A stretch of 8,764 nt of DNA from contig JACRGN010000349.1 in assembly GCA_016234205.1 (NCBI GenBank), positions 1 through 8,764 on the forward strand. Direction: 5' to 3'. This document shows positions 1 through 6,199 of the stretch, one piece after another. Source of the DNA: Nitrospinota bacterium (GTDB lineage Bacteria; Nitrospinota; Nitrospinia; UBA9942). Position numbers and translations under genes: made by a program. Below the pieces are notes generated by a model that saw only the letters and a program-made list of their open reading frames with translations, was not told the origin of the DNA and made no database searches. Each line of letters starts with the position of its first letter. Positions within the stretch are counted from its first letter, which is position 1.

Positions 1-10
1 ATGAGAAACT

Positions 11-102
11 AAGAGGTTAAGAAGTTAAGAGATTCTTATTTTCTAAACTTCATAGCTTCTTTATATTATTTTTTCTCTGTGTCTCCGTGCCTCTGTGGCA
101 AA
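11..102. repeat. Nested inverted-repeat element (right part), upstream of the mutase gene
   Basis: Two imperfect arms, 11-32 (AAGAGGTTAAGAAGTTAAGA) and 42-61 (TCTAAACTTCATAGCTTCTT), are inverted copies of each other around a short loop. They are followed at 73-99 by a CTCTGTG-rich arm ending in CTCTGTGGC. The same arm occurs at 5519-5549 and, inverted, at 5378-5398. In the complete copy at 5378-5549 such an arm closes an outer palindrome, so the matching left arm here would lie before position 1. The element ends about 10-14 bp before the mutase ATG and leaves no visible Shine-Dalgarno sequence. It is probably a dispersed non-coding palindromic repeat; its family is not identified. Confidence 0.6.
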
Positions 103-112
103 AGTATTAGTT

Positions 113-1705
113 ATGAAAGAGCGAAAAGAGAAATTCACAAATCTTTCTAATATGGAGATAAAGAATGTCTATACACCTGAGGATGTTGCAGATATAGATT
201 ACTCAAAGGATATAGGACTTCCATGTGAGTTTCCATTTACCAGAGGCATACATCCAACCATGTACAGGGGGCGTCTGTGGACGATGAGGCAGTTTTCAGG
301 ATTCGGAGCTGCTGAGGATACAAACAAAAGGTTTAAATACCTTTTAAAGCATGGTGAGACAGGGCTATCCACCGCCTTTGACATGCCGACCCTTATGGGC
401 TATGACTCAGATAATTATAGGGCTGCCGGCGAGGTGGGTGTATGTGGTGTTGCTATAGATACGATAGCTGATATGGAGATTCTCTTTGATGATATCCCTC
501 TAAATGAGGTAACGGTTTCAATGACAATAAATGCCCCTGCTGCTATTCTCCTGTCAATGTATATTGCTGTAGCCGACAAAAGGGGAATCCCTCTGAATAA
601 ATTAGGAGGGACAATCCAGAATGACATATTAAAGGAATACACTGCACAAAAGGAGTGGATATTTCCTCCTGAACCATCTTTAAGACTCATCACAGATACC
701 ATAATATACTGTGCCAGAAATCTCCCTAAATGGTATCCCATAAGTATCAGCGGATACCATATAAGGGAGGCCGGTTCAACAGCAGTTCAAGAGCTTGCCT
801 TTACCCTTTATGATGGATTGACCTATGTGGAGGAGGTAATAAAAAGAGGTCTATCAATAGATGAGTTTGCACCAAGATTATCCTTTTTCTTTAACTCCCA
901 CAATGACTTTTTTGAGGAGATAGCCAAGTTCAGGGCTGCTCGGAGGATATGGTATAGAGAGATAAAGAAGAGATACAACCCGAAAGACAAGAGAGCAATG
1001 TTATTAAGATTTCATACACAGACAGCAGGCTGCTCACTCACAGCACAACAGCCATATAATAATATCGTGAGGGTTACACTTCAGGCACTATCTGCTGTGC
1101 TCGGCGGGACACAGTCACTCCATACCGATTCCATGGATGAAACCTATGCTATACCAACCGAAGAGGCTGTAAGGATTGCACTCCGCACCCAGCAGATTAT
1201 TGCCCATGAGAGTGGTGTTGCAAATACTATAGACCCATTGGGTGGTTCATATTATATTGAAAACTTGACAAACAAAATGGAGGATGCTGTATATGAATAT
1301 TTTAAAAAATTAGATGATATGGGGGGAATGGTATCTGCCATTGAAAAGGGGTTCCCCCAGAAGGAGATAAAGGAGTCTGCTTACTCATATCAAAAAGAGA
1401 TAGATAGTAAGGAGAGGATAATCGTTGGAGTGAATGATTTTATTGAAGAAGAAAAGGCTCCTGTTGAGGTATTTAAAACGAATCCAGATGTGGAGAAAAA
1501 ACAGATACAGAGGCTTAAGGATGTAAAGAGGAATAGGGACGAAAAGAGATTAAAAAGCACCTTACAGGATTTGAAAAGTGCAGCTAAGGGAGATGAAAAC
1601 CTTATGCCATTTATTATAGAAGCAGTTAAGTCTTACGCAACTATTGGTGAGATATGTGATGTGTTGAAGGAGATATTCGGTGAGTATAAGGAGCCGATTG
1701 TGTAA
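113..1705 (+). CDS. icmA: Coenzyme-B12 acyl-CoA mutase large subunit, isobutyryl-CoA mutase-like (methylmalonyl-CoA mutase family)
   Basis: Catalytic TIM-barrel subunit of a two-subunit adenosylcobalamin mutase that rearranges the acyl-CoA carbon skeleton by a radical mechanism. It is about 530 aa, the usual size for a stand-alone large subunit. Family motifs, numbered from the ATG at 113: FTRGIHPTMYRGRLWTMRQ near 42-60, MGYDSD near 95-100, TIQNDILKEY near 167-176, SISGYHIREAG with the conserved His216, LSFFFNSHNDFFEE, LRFHTQTAG, GGTQSLHTDSMDE and DPLGGSYYIE. Specificity positions: Phe61 (RQFSGF) and Gln179 (TAQKEW) align with Tyr89 and Arg207 of Propionibacterium methylmalonyl-CoA mutase, and with Phe80 and Gln198 of isobutyryl-CoA mutase. 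This favours butyryl-CoA/isobutyryl-CoA over methylmalonyl-CoA. A GTG at 95 is also in frame, but it lies inside the repeat arm, so the ATG at 113 is preferred; neither start has a clear Shine-Dalgarno. The N-terminus looks about 20 residues shorter than usual. The B12-binding subunit gene follows. The family call is near certain; the substrate is inferred. Confidence 0.93.
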   Translation: MKERKEKFTNLSNMEIKNVYTPEDVADIDYSKDIGLPCEFPFTRGIHPTMYRGRLWTMRQFSGFGAAEDTNKRFKYLLKHGETGLSTAFDMPTLMGYDSDNYRAAGEVGVCGVAIDTIADMEILFDDIPLNEVTVSMTINAPAAILLSMYIAVADKRGIPLNKLGGTIQNDILKEYTAQKEWIFPPEPSLRLITDTIIYCARNLPKWYPISISGYHIREAGSTAVQELAFTLYDGLTYVEEVIKRGLSIDEFAPRLSFFFNSHNDFFEEIAKFRAARRIWYREIKKRYNPKDKRAMLLRFHTQTAGCSLTAQQPYNNIVRVTLQALSAVLGGTQSLHTDSMDETYAIPTEEAVRIALRTQQIIAHESGVANTIDPLGGSYYIENLTNKMEDAVYEYFKKLDDMGGMVSAIEKGFPQKEIKESAYSYQKEIDSKERIIVGVNDFIEEEKAPVEVFKTNPDVEKKQIQRLKDVKRNRDEKRLKSTLQDLKSAAKGDENLMPFIIEAVKSYATIGEICDVLKEIFGEYKEPIV

Positions 1706-1722
1706 TAAAAAAAACTTAATGA

Positions 1723-1858
1723 AACCACAGATGAACACAGATTCACACAGATGACAGCATTGCTGTCATTCTGAGCAAAGCGAAGAATCTCGGTTTTGGA
1801 TTCTTCGGGCTTCGCCCTCAGAATGACATTTCTGTGAAAATCTGTGAAATCTGTGGTT
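1723..1858. repeat. Nested inverted-repeat element between the two mutase subunit genes
   Basis: This 136-bp double palindrome fills most of the gap between the mutase subunits. The outer arms, 1723-1754 and 1831-1858, consist of ATCTGTG-type units in opposite orientation. The inner arms are 1764-1789 (starting TGTCATTCTGAGC, ending GAAGAATC) and 1799-1828 (starting GATTCTTCG, ending AGAATGACA). A perfect small hairpin, GACAGC-ATT-GCTGTC, sits at 1753-1767. As RNA it would fold into a long stem, which could attenuate, terminate or protect the transcript between the subunits. Its outer units resemble the inner arms of the element at 5378-5549, so both belong to one modular family. Confidence 0.75.
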
Positions 1859-1875
1859 AAATTTTATAATTTTCT

Positions 1876-2250
1876 ATGAAGGTTCTCCTTGCAAAGATTG
1901 GGCTTGATGGTCATGACAGGGGAGTAAAAGTAATAAGGGATGCCCTGACAAATGAGGGGATTGAGGTAATCTATACAGGTCTCCATAAGACCCCTGAAGA
2001 GATTGTGAATACTGCTATAAATGAGAAGGTTGATGTTATAGGTATCAGCTCCATGACAGGGGCACATAATCTCATATTTCAAAGGGTCTTTGAGCTGCTG
2101 AATGAGAGAGGAAAAAATATCCCCGTATTTGCAGGAGGTATCATCCCTGACGGGGATATCCCTAAATTAAAAGAAATGGGTATAAAAGAGGTCTTTCTAC
2201 CCGGGACAGAGTTGAAAGGGATTGTGGAATTTATTAGGGGTCTGTCTTGA
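1876..2250 (+). CDS. icmB: Coenzyme-B12 acyl-CoA mutase small (cobalamin-binding) subunit
   Basis: Cobalamin-binding Rossmann-like subunit (124 aa) that pairs with the large subunit encoded upstream. The base-off/His-on signature is plain: GLDGHDRG at residues 9-16, with His13 as the lower cobalt ligand. The second contact is SSM at 58-60 in place of the more common SxL, followed by the GG turn at 87-88 (FAGGIIPD) and a C-terminal PGTELKGIVEFI helix. An in-frame TAA at 1858-1860 fixes the ATG at 1876 as the first usable start. No Shine-Dalgarno precedes it, only an A/T-rich stretch next to the palindromic element. Substrate specificity lies in the other subunit, so the isobutyryl-type name depends on that one; on its own this could equally be a methylmalonyl-CoA mutase small subunit. 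It overlaps the convergent acyl-CoA dehydrogenase gene by 17 bp. Confidence 0.92.
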   Translation: MKVLLAKIGLDGHDRGVKVIRDALTNEGIEVIYTGLHKTPEEIVNTAINEKVDVIGISSMTGAHNLIFQRVFELLNERGKNIPVFAGGIIPDGDIPKLKEMGIKEVFLPGTELKGIVEFIRGLS

Positions 2251-3382
2251 ATATCTCCCTTGCAATAATTATCCTCTGCATCTCGGATGTCCCCTCCCCA
2301 ATCTCACAGAGTTTTGCATCCCTGAAGTATCTCTCCACAGGAAATTCCTTTGTATATCCATAACCTCCATGTATCTGAATCCCCTTCATTGTTGCCCGCA
2401 TTGCTGCCTCCGATGCAAAGAGCTTAGCCATGGCTCCCTCCTTTCCACACCGTACTCCATGATCTTTTAGAAAAGCTGCATGGTGAACTAACAGCCTTGC
2501 AGCATCAAGCTCAGTAGCAGTATCAGCAAGCATCCACTGGATTGCCTGAAAATTTGCAATGGGCTGACCAAACTGCCTCCTCTCCTTTGCATACCTAAGC
2601 CCCTCCTCTAATGCCCCACGACCTATCCCCACTGCAATTGCCCCCACACCTATCCTTCCACCTTCTAAAATTTTCAGTGCATCTATAAACCCTTCATTTA
2701 TCCTGCCCAAGAGATTCGCATCTGGGATAGTGCAATCCTCAAAGATTAGGGAGGCGGTATCACTCCCCCTCATCCCCAGTTTATCCTCCACCCTTCCTAC
2801 TTTAAAATTAGGTATCCCCTTTTCTACGATAAAGGCAGAGATACCCTTCTTACCTCTATTTCTATCTGTGGATGCCATTATTACATAAGTATCTGCCACT
2901 GAACCGTGCGTGATGAGAACCTTCTCCCCATTCAATACCCACTTATCCCCCTTTAGAACTGCCGTAGTTTGAAGGCTGGCTGCATCACTTCCAGAACCTG
3001 CTTCTGTTAATCCCCATGCACCGATTCTCTCTCCCTTTGCCAGGGGGATTACAAATCTCTTCCGCTGGTCCTCTGTGCCAGATAAGTAGATATGATTTGT
3101 GCAGAGGGAGTTATGGGCAGAGACAGATAGCGCCATTCCCCCATCCACCCTCGCAATCTCCTCAAGGACAATGGTATAGCTTATATAATCAAGACATGCA
3201 CCATCATAACTCTCAGGGATAATCATCCCCATGATGCCCATACCTGCCATCTCCTTAAATAGCTCTCTTGGAAACTCCCCTTTTGAATCCCGCTCCCTTG
3301 CACCAGGGGCTATCACTTTCAAAGAGAAATCCCTTACTGTCTGATGGAGCAGCCTCTGTTCTTCTGTCAGCTCAAATTCCAT
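2234..3382 (-). CDS. Short-chain acyl-CoA dehydrogenase (butyryl-CoA dehydrogenase type)
   Basis: FAD enzyme (382 aa, full family length) that makes the alpha,beta double bond in an acyl-CoA, usually passing electrons to ETF. The N-terminal helical domain begins MEFELTEEQRLL. The first family signature, GLTEAGSGSD, is at about 124-133. The C-terminal helical domain holds RRQFGQPIANFQAIQ and then IQIHGGYGYTKEFPVERYFRD. Glu363 in GEGTSEMQR occupies the position of the catalytic base of short-chain and butyryl-CoA dehydrogenases. A GAGGA ribosome site lies 10 nt before the ATG, within the last codons of the upstream acetoacetyl-CoA synthetase. The stop of that gene is 6 nt away, so the two are almost certainly cotranscribed. 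Given the neighbouring isobutyryl-type mutase, butyryl-CoA or isobutyryl-CoA is a sensible substrate, but chain length cannot be read from sequence alone. Confidence 0.94.
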   Translation of the reverse strand: MEFELTEEQRLLHQTVRDFSLKVIAPGARERDSKGEFPRELFKEMAGMGIMGMIIPESYDGACLDYISYTIVLEEIARVDGGMALSVSAHNSLCTNHIYLSGTEDQRKRFVIPLAKGERIGAWGLTEAGSGSDAASLQTTAVLKGDKWVLNGEKVLITHGSVADTYVIMASTDRNRGKKGISAFIVEKGIPNFKVGRVEDKLGMRGSDTASLIFEDCTIPDANLLGRINEGFIDALKILEGGRIGVGAIAVGIGRGALEEGLRYAKERRQFGQPIANFQAIQWMLADTATELDAARLLVHHAAFLKDHGVRCGKEGAMAKLFASEAAMRATMKGIQIHGGYGYTKEFPVERYFRDAKLCEIGEGTSEMQRIIIAREIFKTDP

Positions 3383-3388
3383 ATCACT

Positions 3389-3685
3389 TTATTCCTCTTT
3401 AAGTTCATGACGGATTTTTTCGTAGAAACTTAGAGACTCTGGATTAATCAAGGCATCCCTGTTTGTAACCGCCCTGCCGTTTATGGCATTTGAGACCACA
3501 CTCTCAACCTTTTTCATGTTGAAGGTATAGGGAATATCAGGCGCCTCAATGATTAATGCTGGAATATGCCTTGGGGATGCATTCTCCCGCAGTGCCCTTT
3601 TAATTCCATTTTTTAAATCCTCTGTTAATCTATGACCCTGGGCAAGCATGACAAAGAGGATAATACGCTGGTCCCCTTTCCAATC
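3389..3685 (-). pseudogene. C-terminal part of acetoacetyl-CoA synthetase, cut off by an in-frame TAG
   Basis: The 99 codons after the TAG at 3686-3688 continue in the same frame and match the rest of the synthetase: DWKGDQRIILFV, then SPRHIPALIIEAPDIPYT, then NMKKVE. The last motif corresponds to the A10 region with the lysine needed for adenylation, where most relatives have a glycine before the KK pair. An internal ATG at 3649 exists, but it lies 12 codons into the domain, has no Shine-Dalgarno and would give only 86 aa, so independent translation is unlikely. The frame ends in TAA just before the acyl-CoA dehydrogenase gene. The fragment shows no other damage, which argues for a recent mutation, a base error, or readthrough. 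Confidence 0.85.
3393..3397 (-). promoter_or_regulatory. Ribosome binding site of the acyl-CoA dehydrogenase
   Basis: GAGGA on the - strand, 10 nt before the ATG at 3382, lying in the final codons of the acetoacetyl-CoA synthetase frame. This arrangement suggests translational coupling, so premature termination at the amber codon upstream could lower dehydrogenase synthesis. Confidence 0.6.
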
Positions 3686-5350
3686 CTACCCTACAGCTAT
3701 GCTGTCGGCAATCTCCTTAAACCCCTCCACCACATTATATATTTCGGCAGAACCTATGCGAACCCCTGATGGCTTTAATGTAAAATCAGAGCGGCCTAAA
3801 AATGTTATTCCACCTGTATCGCTGTGACTTATAATCCAATCCCCATGCCTCCAGACATCATGATAGATACTGAAATAGGCATCCCTATATCTTTTCCCAT
3901 CAGGGTCACTCCAGAAATAAAGAGGCATGGAAGGGGATGGGGCTTCACAGACGAGTTCTCCTTCCCTATCAATTACAGGATTACCCTTTTCATTATATGC
4001 CTTCACCTTCATCCCAAGGGCAGGACCCTGTAGTTCTCCGGCATACACAGGCTGGATGGGTGTCCCGGCAGCAAAACAACCATTAATATCCGTGCCGCCT
4101 GAGATAGAATTAAGATGCAAATTATCTTTAATCTCTCGGTAGACATATTCAAACCCCTCGGCAGATAGAGGTGAACCGGTTTGGGATATTTCCCTTAAGT
4201 GTGAGAGGTCGTAGACATTTCCGGGCTTAGCCCCTATACCTCTGAGATAATTTATATAGCTTGCACTGCACCCAAAGATTGTTATTCCTTCATCCTGAGC
4301 CAATCTCCACATTGCACTCCAATCAGGATAGTTCGGATTGCCGTCATACAATACGATAGTAGCTCCTGTAGATAGAGAGCTTATCAACCAGTTCCACATC
4401 ATCCAGCTTGGGGTTGTTATATACATAATTCTGTCTTCGCGTTTCAAATCGGTGTGGAGTAAAAGCTCCTTCAGGTGATTTATCAGGACACCGCCTGTCC
4501 CCTGAACCATACACTTTGGCTTACCAGTTGTTCCAGAGGAAAACATGATATATAAAGGATAATCAAAGGGGAGTTGCTCAAACCTGATTTCAGGCTCTCT
4601 CTCATGAGATATGAAATCGTTATAAAGGATAGAATTGGGTATATTACTAATATCAGGTTTTTCTTCTGCATAAGGGATTATGATAATCTTTTTAATGGAA
4701 GGTAATCCCCTGACAATTTTCTCAATATTAGTCAAAATATTAAAGGTCTTATCTTTATAGATATAACCATCAACTGTGAATAAAATCTTTGGTTCAATCT
4801 GACCGATGCGATCCAGAACAGCAACAGGGCCAAGCTCGGCTCCACAGGATGACCATACAGCACCTATGCTCGCAGAGGCAAGCATTGCAATAGCAGTTTC
4901 CATAAGGTTAGGCATATATGCAGCAATACGGTCTCCTAAAACAACCCCTGATTCGCGGAGTGGATGAACAAGAGATGCCACAGAGGAGTATAGCTCTGCA
5001 TAGGTCATTTTGGCTAACTTTCGGGTTTCCCCACGAAATATAAAGGCTAAATGGTTATCTCTAAACCTAAGAAGGTTCTCAGCAAAATTGAGTCTTGCAC
5101 CAATAAACCACCTTGCACCTGGAAATCTGATTGGGTCGTCCACTACAACATCAAATCCGCGAGATGCCCTTATCTCACCAAATTCCCACATAGCTTTCCA
5201 AAAATCCTTTATATTTTCAACCGACCACCTGTAGAGTCCATCGTAGGACGCAATTTTAAGACTATACCTTTTATTGATAAGGCTGATGAACCTAATTATG
5301 TTTGCCTTTTTTATATTTTCCTCAGAAGGAATCCAGAGTGGTTTTTTCAT
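3686..5350 (-). CDS. Acetoacetyl-CoA synthetase, N-terminal 554 residues, ended by a premature amber codon
   Basis: ANL-superfamily adenylating enzyme that activates acetoacetate with ATP and CoA, supplying acetoacetyl-CoA to the thiolase. Evidence, numbered from the ATG at 5350: N-terminal LWIPSEENIKKANI and RWSVENIKDFW; the P-loop SSGTTGKPK at 271-279; PSWMMWNWLISSL; SGGTDINGCF near 417-426; HGDWI; and GRSDFTLKPSGVRIGSAEIY at 519-538. The length to the TAG is 554 aa; reading through it gives 653 aa, the normal family size. The first stop therefore sits inside the C-terminal lid domain, where relatives have Gln after VG, so CAG to TAG explains it. The open frame extends upstream to 5434, but those 28 extra residues (FSLCLCGL and so on) are translated repeat sequence, not a signal peptide. 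No Shine-Dalgarno is visible at the 5350 start. The truncated protein would lack the A10 lysine and should be inactive unless the stop is suppressed. Confidence 0.88.
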   Translation of the reverse strand: MKKPLWIPSEENIKKANIIRFISLINKRYSLKIASYDGLYRWSVENIKDFWKAMWEFGEIRASRGFDVVVDDPIRFPGARWFIGARLNFAENLLRFRDNHLAFIFRGETRKLAKMTYAELYSSVASLVHPLRESGVVLGDRIAAYMPNLMETAIAMLASASIGAVWSSCGAELGPVAVLDRIGQIEPKILFTVDGYIYKDKTFNILTNIEKIVRGLPSIKKIIIIPYAEEKPDISNIPNSILYNDFISHEREPEIRFEQLPFDYPLYIMFSSGTTGKPKCMVQGTGGVLINHLKELLLHTDLKREDRIMYITTPSWMMWNWLISSLSTGATIVLYDGNPNYPDWSAMWRLAQDEGITIFGCSASYINYLRGIGAKPGNVYDLSHLREISQTGSPLSAEGFEYVYREIKDNLHLNSISGGTDINGCFAAGTPIQPVYAGELQGPALGMKVKAYNEKGNPVIDREGELVCEAPSPSMPLYFWSDPDGKRYRDAYFSIYHDVWRHGDWIISHSDTGGITFLGRSDFTLKPSGVRIGSAEIYNVVEGFKEIADSIAVG

Positions 5351-5377
5351 TTTTATGCAGGGACAAAAATCTAATAA

Positions 5378-5549
5378 GCCACAGAGACACAGAGAAAAAA
5401 CAAACAAAGAAAATAAAAGACTTATTTTGGACACAGATGAACGCAGATTTTAGGATTAAAAAAATAATTTTAATCTGTGTTTTATCTGTGTAAATCTGTG
5501 TCCTATTAATTTCTTTATTTTTCTCTGTGTTCTCGGTAAACTCTGTGGC
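5378..5549. repeat. Complete nested inverted-repeat element between acetoacetyl-CoA synthetase and the DUF35 gene
   Basis: This 172-bp double palindrome has outer arms at 5378-5400 (GCCACAGAGACACAGAGAAA) and 5518-5549 (ending CTCTGTGGC). Its inner arms are 5429-5451 (GGACACAGATGAACGCAGAT) and 5472-5503 (ATCTGTG units ending TCTGTGTCC). It fills most of the 215-bp space between the DUF35 stop and the synthetase start. It is the fullest copy of the family also seen at 11-102 and 1723-1858. No open frame or transposase is inside. It could act as a bidirectional terminator or a transcript-stabilising stem, or be a MITE- or BIME-like element. Confidence 0.78.
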
Positions 5550-5565
5550 AAATTTTTATAATTTC

Positions 5566-6045
5566 CTATACAGGAACAAAATAGACATCCGTAGGTTTAA
5601 ATTTGCAATTTCTCAAAAACCTCGCCCTTACCTTCATCCCTATCTTTACCTTATCAGGCTTTACACCAATCAGCCTTGAGAGGAAAAGGGTATTGACACC
5701 ATCAAACTCTACGAGGATTAATGTAAATGGGGTCTCCTTTAAAAATGCCTCACTTCCGAAATAGCAGGTGGTAAAGGTATGAACACGACCATTCAGCGGA
5801 AGCTCAAACCATTCAGTCTTTGCCCCACACTTCATGCAGTGAGCCCTTGGTGTAGCATAGATATAGCCGCATTTAGCACATTTACTCCCAAGGAGTTTTT
5901 TCTTTGTAAGACCTGCAAAGAATGGCGAATCCTGTGCATAGGAGTGTATATAGTCAATCCCATAATGATACTTGATAATGATAGGGTCAACATTAAATAA
6001 AACTGTCCCTTCTTCAGTCTCTAAAAGCTTGATATCTTTTTTCAT
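5566..6045 (-). CDS. DUF35 zinc-ribbon/OB-fold protein, thiolase partner
   Basis: Small acyl-CoA-associated protein (159 aa) with an N-terminal rubredoxin-like zinc ribbon and a C-terminal OB fold. Numbered from the ATG at 6045, the zinc ligands are Cys56, Cys59, Cys70 and Cys73 (SKCAKCGYIY and AHCMKCGA). The OB part follows as GRVHTFTTCYFG, PFTLILVEFDGVNTLFLSRL and IGMKVRARF. Proteins of this family bind SCP-x-type thiolases; in archaea one bridges thiolase and HMG-CoA synthase. The cognate thiolase gene is very likely the one at 8083-8764, now 2 kb upstream because a restriction-modification pair lies between them. A TTG at 6054 is in frame, but it would be only a few bases from the AAGAGGG ribosome site, whereas the ATG at 6045 has a 10-nt spacing. 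The gene ends in TAG, the same codon that interrupts the synthetase downstream. Confidence 0.88.
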   Translation of the reverse strand: MKKDIKLLETEEGTVLFNVDPIIIKYHYGIDYIHSYAQDSPFFAGLTKKKLLGSKCAKCGYIYATPRAHCMKCGAKTEWFELPLNGRVHTFTTCYFGSEAFLKETPFTLILVEFDGVNTLFLSRLIGVKPDKVKIGMKVRARFLRNCKFKPTDVYFVPV

Positions 6046-6055
6046 GATGTTCAAT

Positions 6056-6062
6056 CCCTCTT
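6056..6062 (-). promoter_or_regulatory. Ribosome binding site of the DUF35 gene
   Basis: AAGAGGG on the - strand, 10 nt before the ATG at 6045. The spacing decides against the upstream in-frame TTG at 6054. Confidence 0.6.
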
Positions 6063-6100
6063 AACAATCAATAACGGCTTACATAGATTATCTAACCTGT

Positions 6101-6166
6101 GGATAATGACTAAGCTAAGCGGTGTGGCGGTTTTCTGCCACATCCATCTTGAGCGACTTGTTATGT
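6101..6166 (-). other. attC-like integron recombination site after the restriction gene (putative)
   Basis: Read on the - strand, which is the direction of the restriction genes, this 66-bp palindrome begins ACATAACAAGTCGCTCAAG and ends GCTTAGCTTAGTCATTATCC. Outer arms: ATAA pairs with TTAT (R''/R' position). After an unpaired spacer, GCT[C]AAG pairs with CTTAGC leaving one unpaired C (L''/L' with an extrahelical base). The apex stem is TGTGGC/GCCACA around an 8-nt loop. Stem order, the extrahelical base and the TAACAA...CTCAAG wording all resemble chromosomal-integron attC sites such as the Vibrio repeats. Against it, the cleavage-proximal R' reads ATTATCC rather than GTTRRRY. No integrase gene is in the window. 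It may be a degenerate site; a plain terminator hairpin is the alternative. Confidence 0.45.
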
Positions 6167-6199
6167 GTTTGCCTATAGAAGGCCGTATTTGTATTCTGA

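Noticed and set aside
1723..1858. CRISPR-like repeats
   Set aside because: The short CTGTG units are irregularly spaced and arranged as inverted arms, with no uniform direct repeats or spacers.
2222..2470. An 82-codon + strand open frame
   Set aside because: It runs antisense through the end of the acyl-CoA dehydrogenase gene, has no recognisable motif, and is explained by that gene's codon pattern.
3650..3688. A frameshift between the two synthetase pieces
   Set aside because: The pieces lie in the same frame, and the 12 codons between them also match the family. Only the TAG interrupts.
3686..3688. TAG read as a sense codon throughout the genome
   Set aside because: The DUF35 gene ends at a TAG exactly where its family ends, and the other genes use TAA or TGA. 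One interrupted gene is not enough to claim recoding.
5351..5434. Hydrophobic 28-residue N-terminal extension of acetoacetyl-CoA synthetase resembling a signal peptide
   Set aside because: It is the translation of the CTCTGTG repeat arm and adjacent bases. The family is cytosolic and homology begins at the ATG at 5350.
6087..6107. ATTATC/GATAAT inverted pair as a separate integrase core site
   Set aside because: The arms are only 6 bp and A/T-rich, and one arm is already part of the attC-like palindrome. It could easily be chance.
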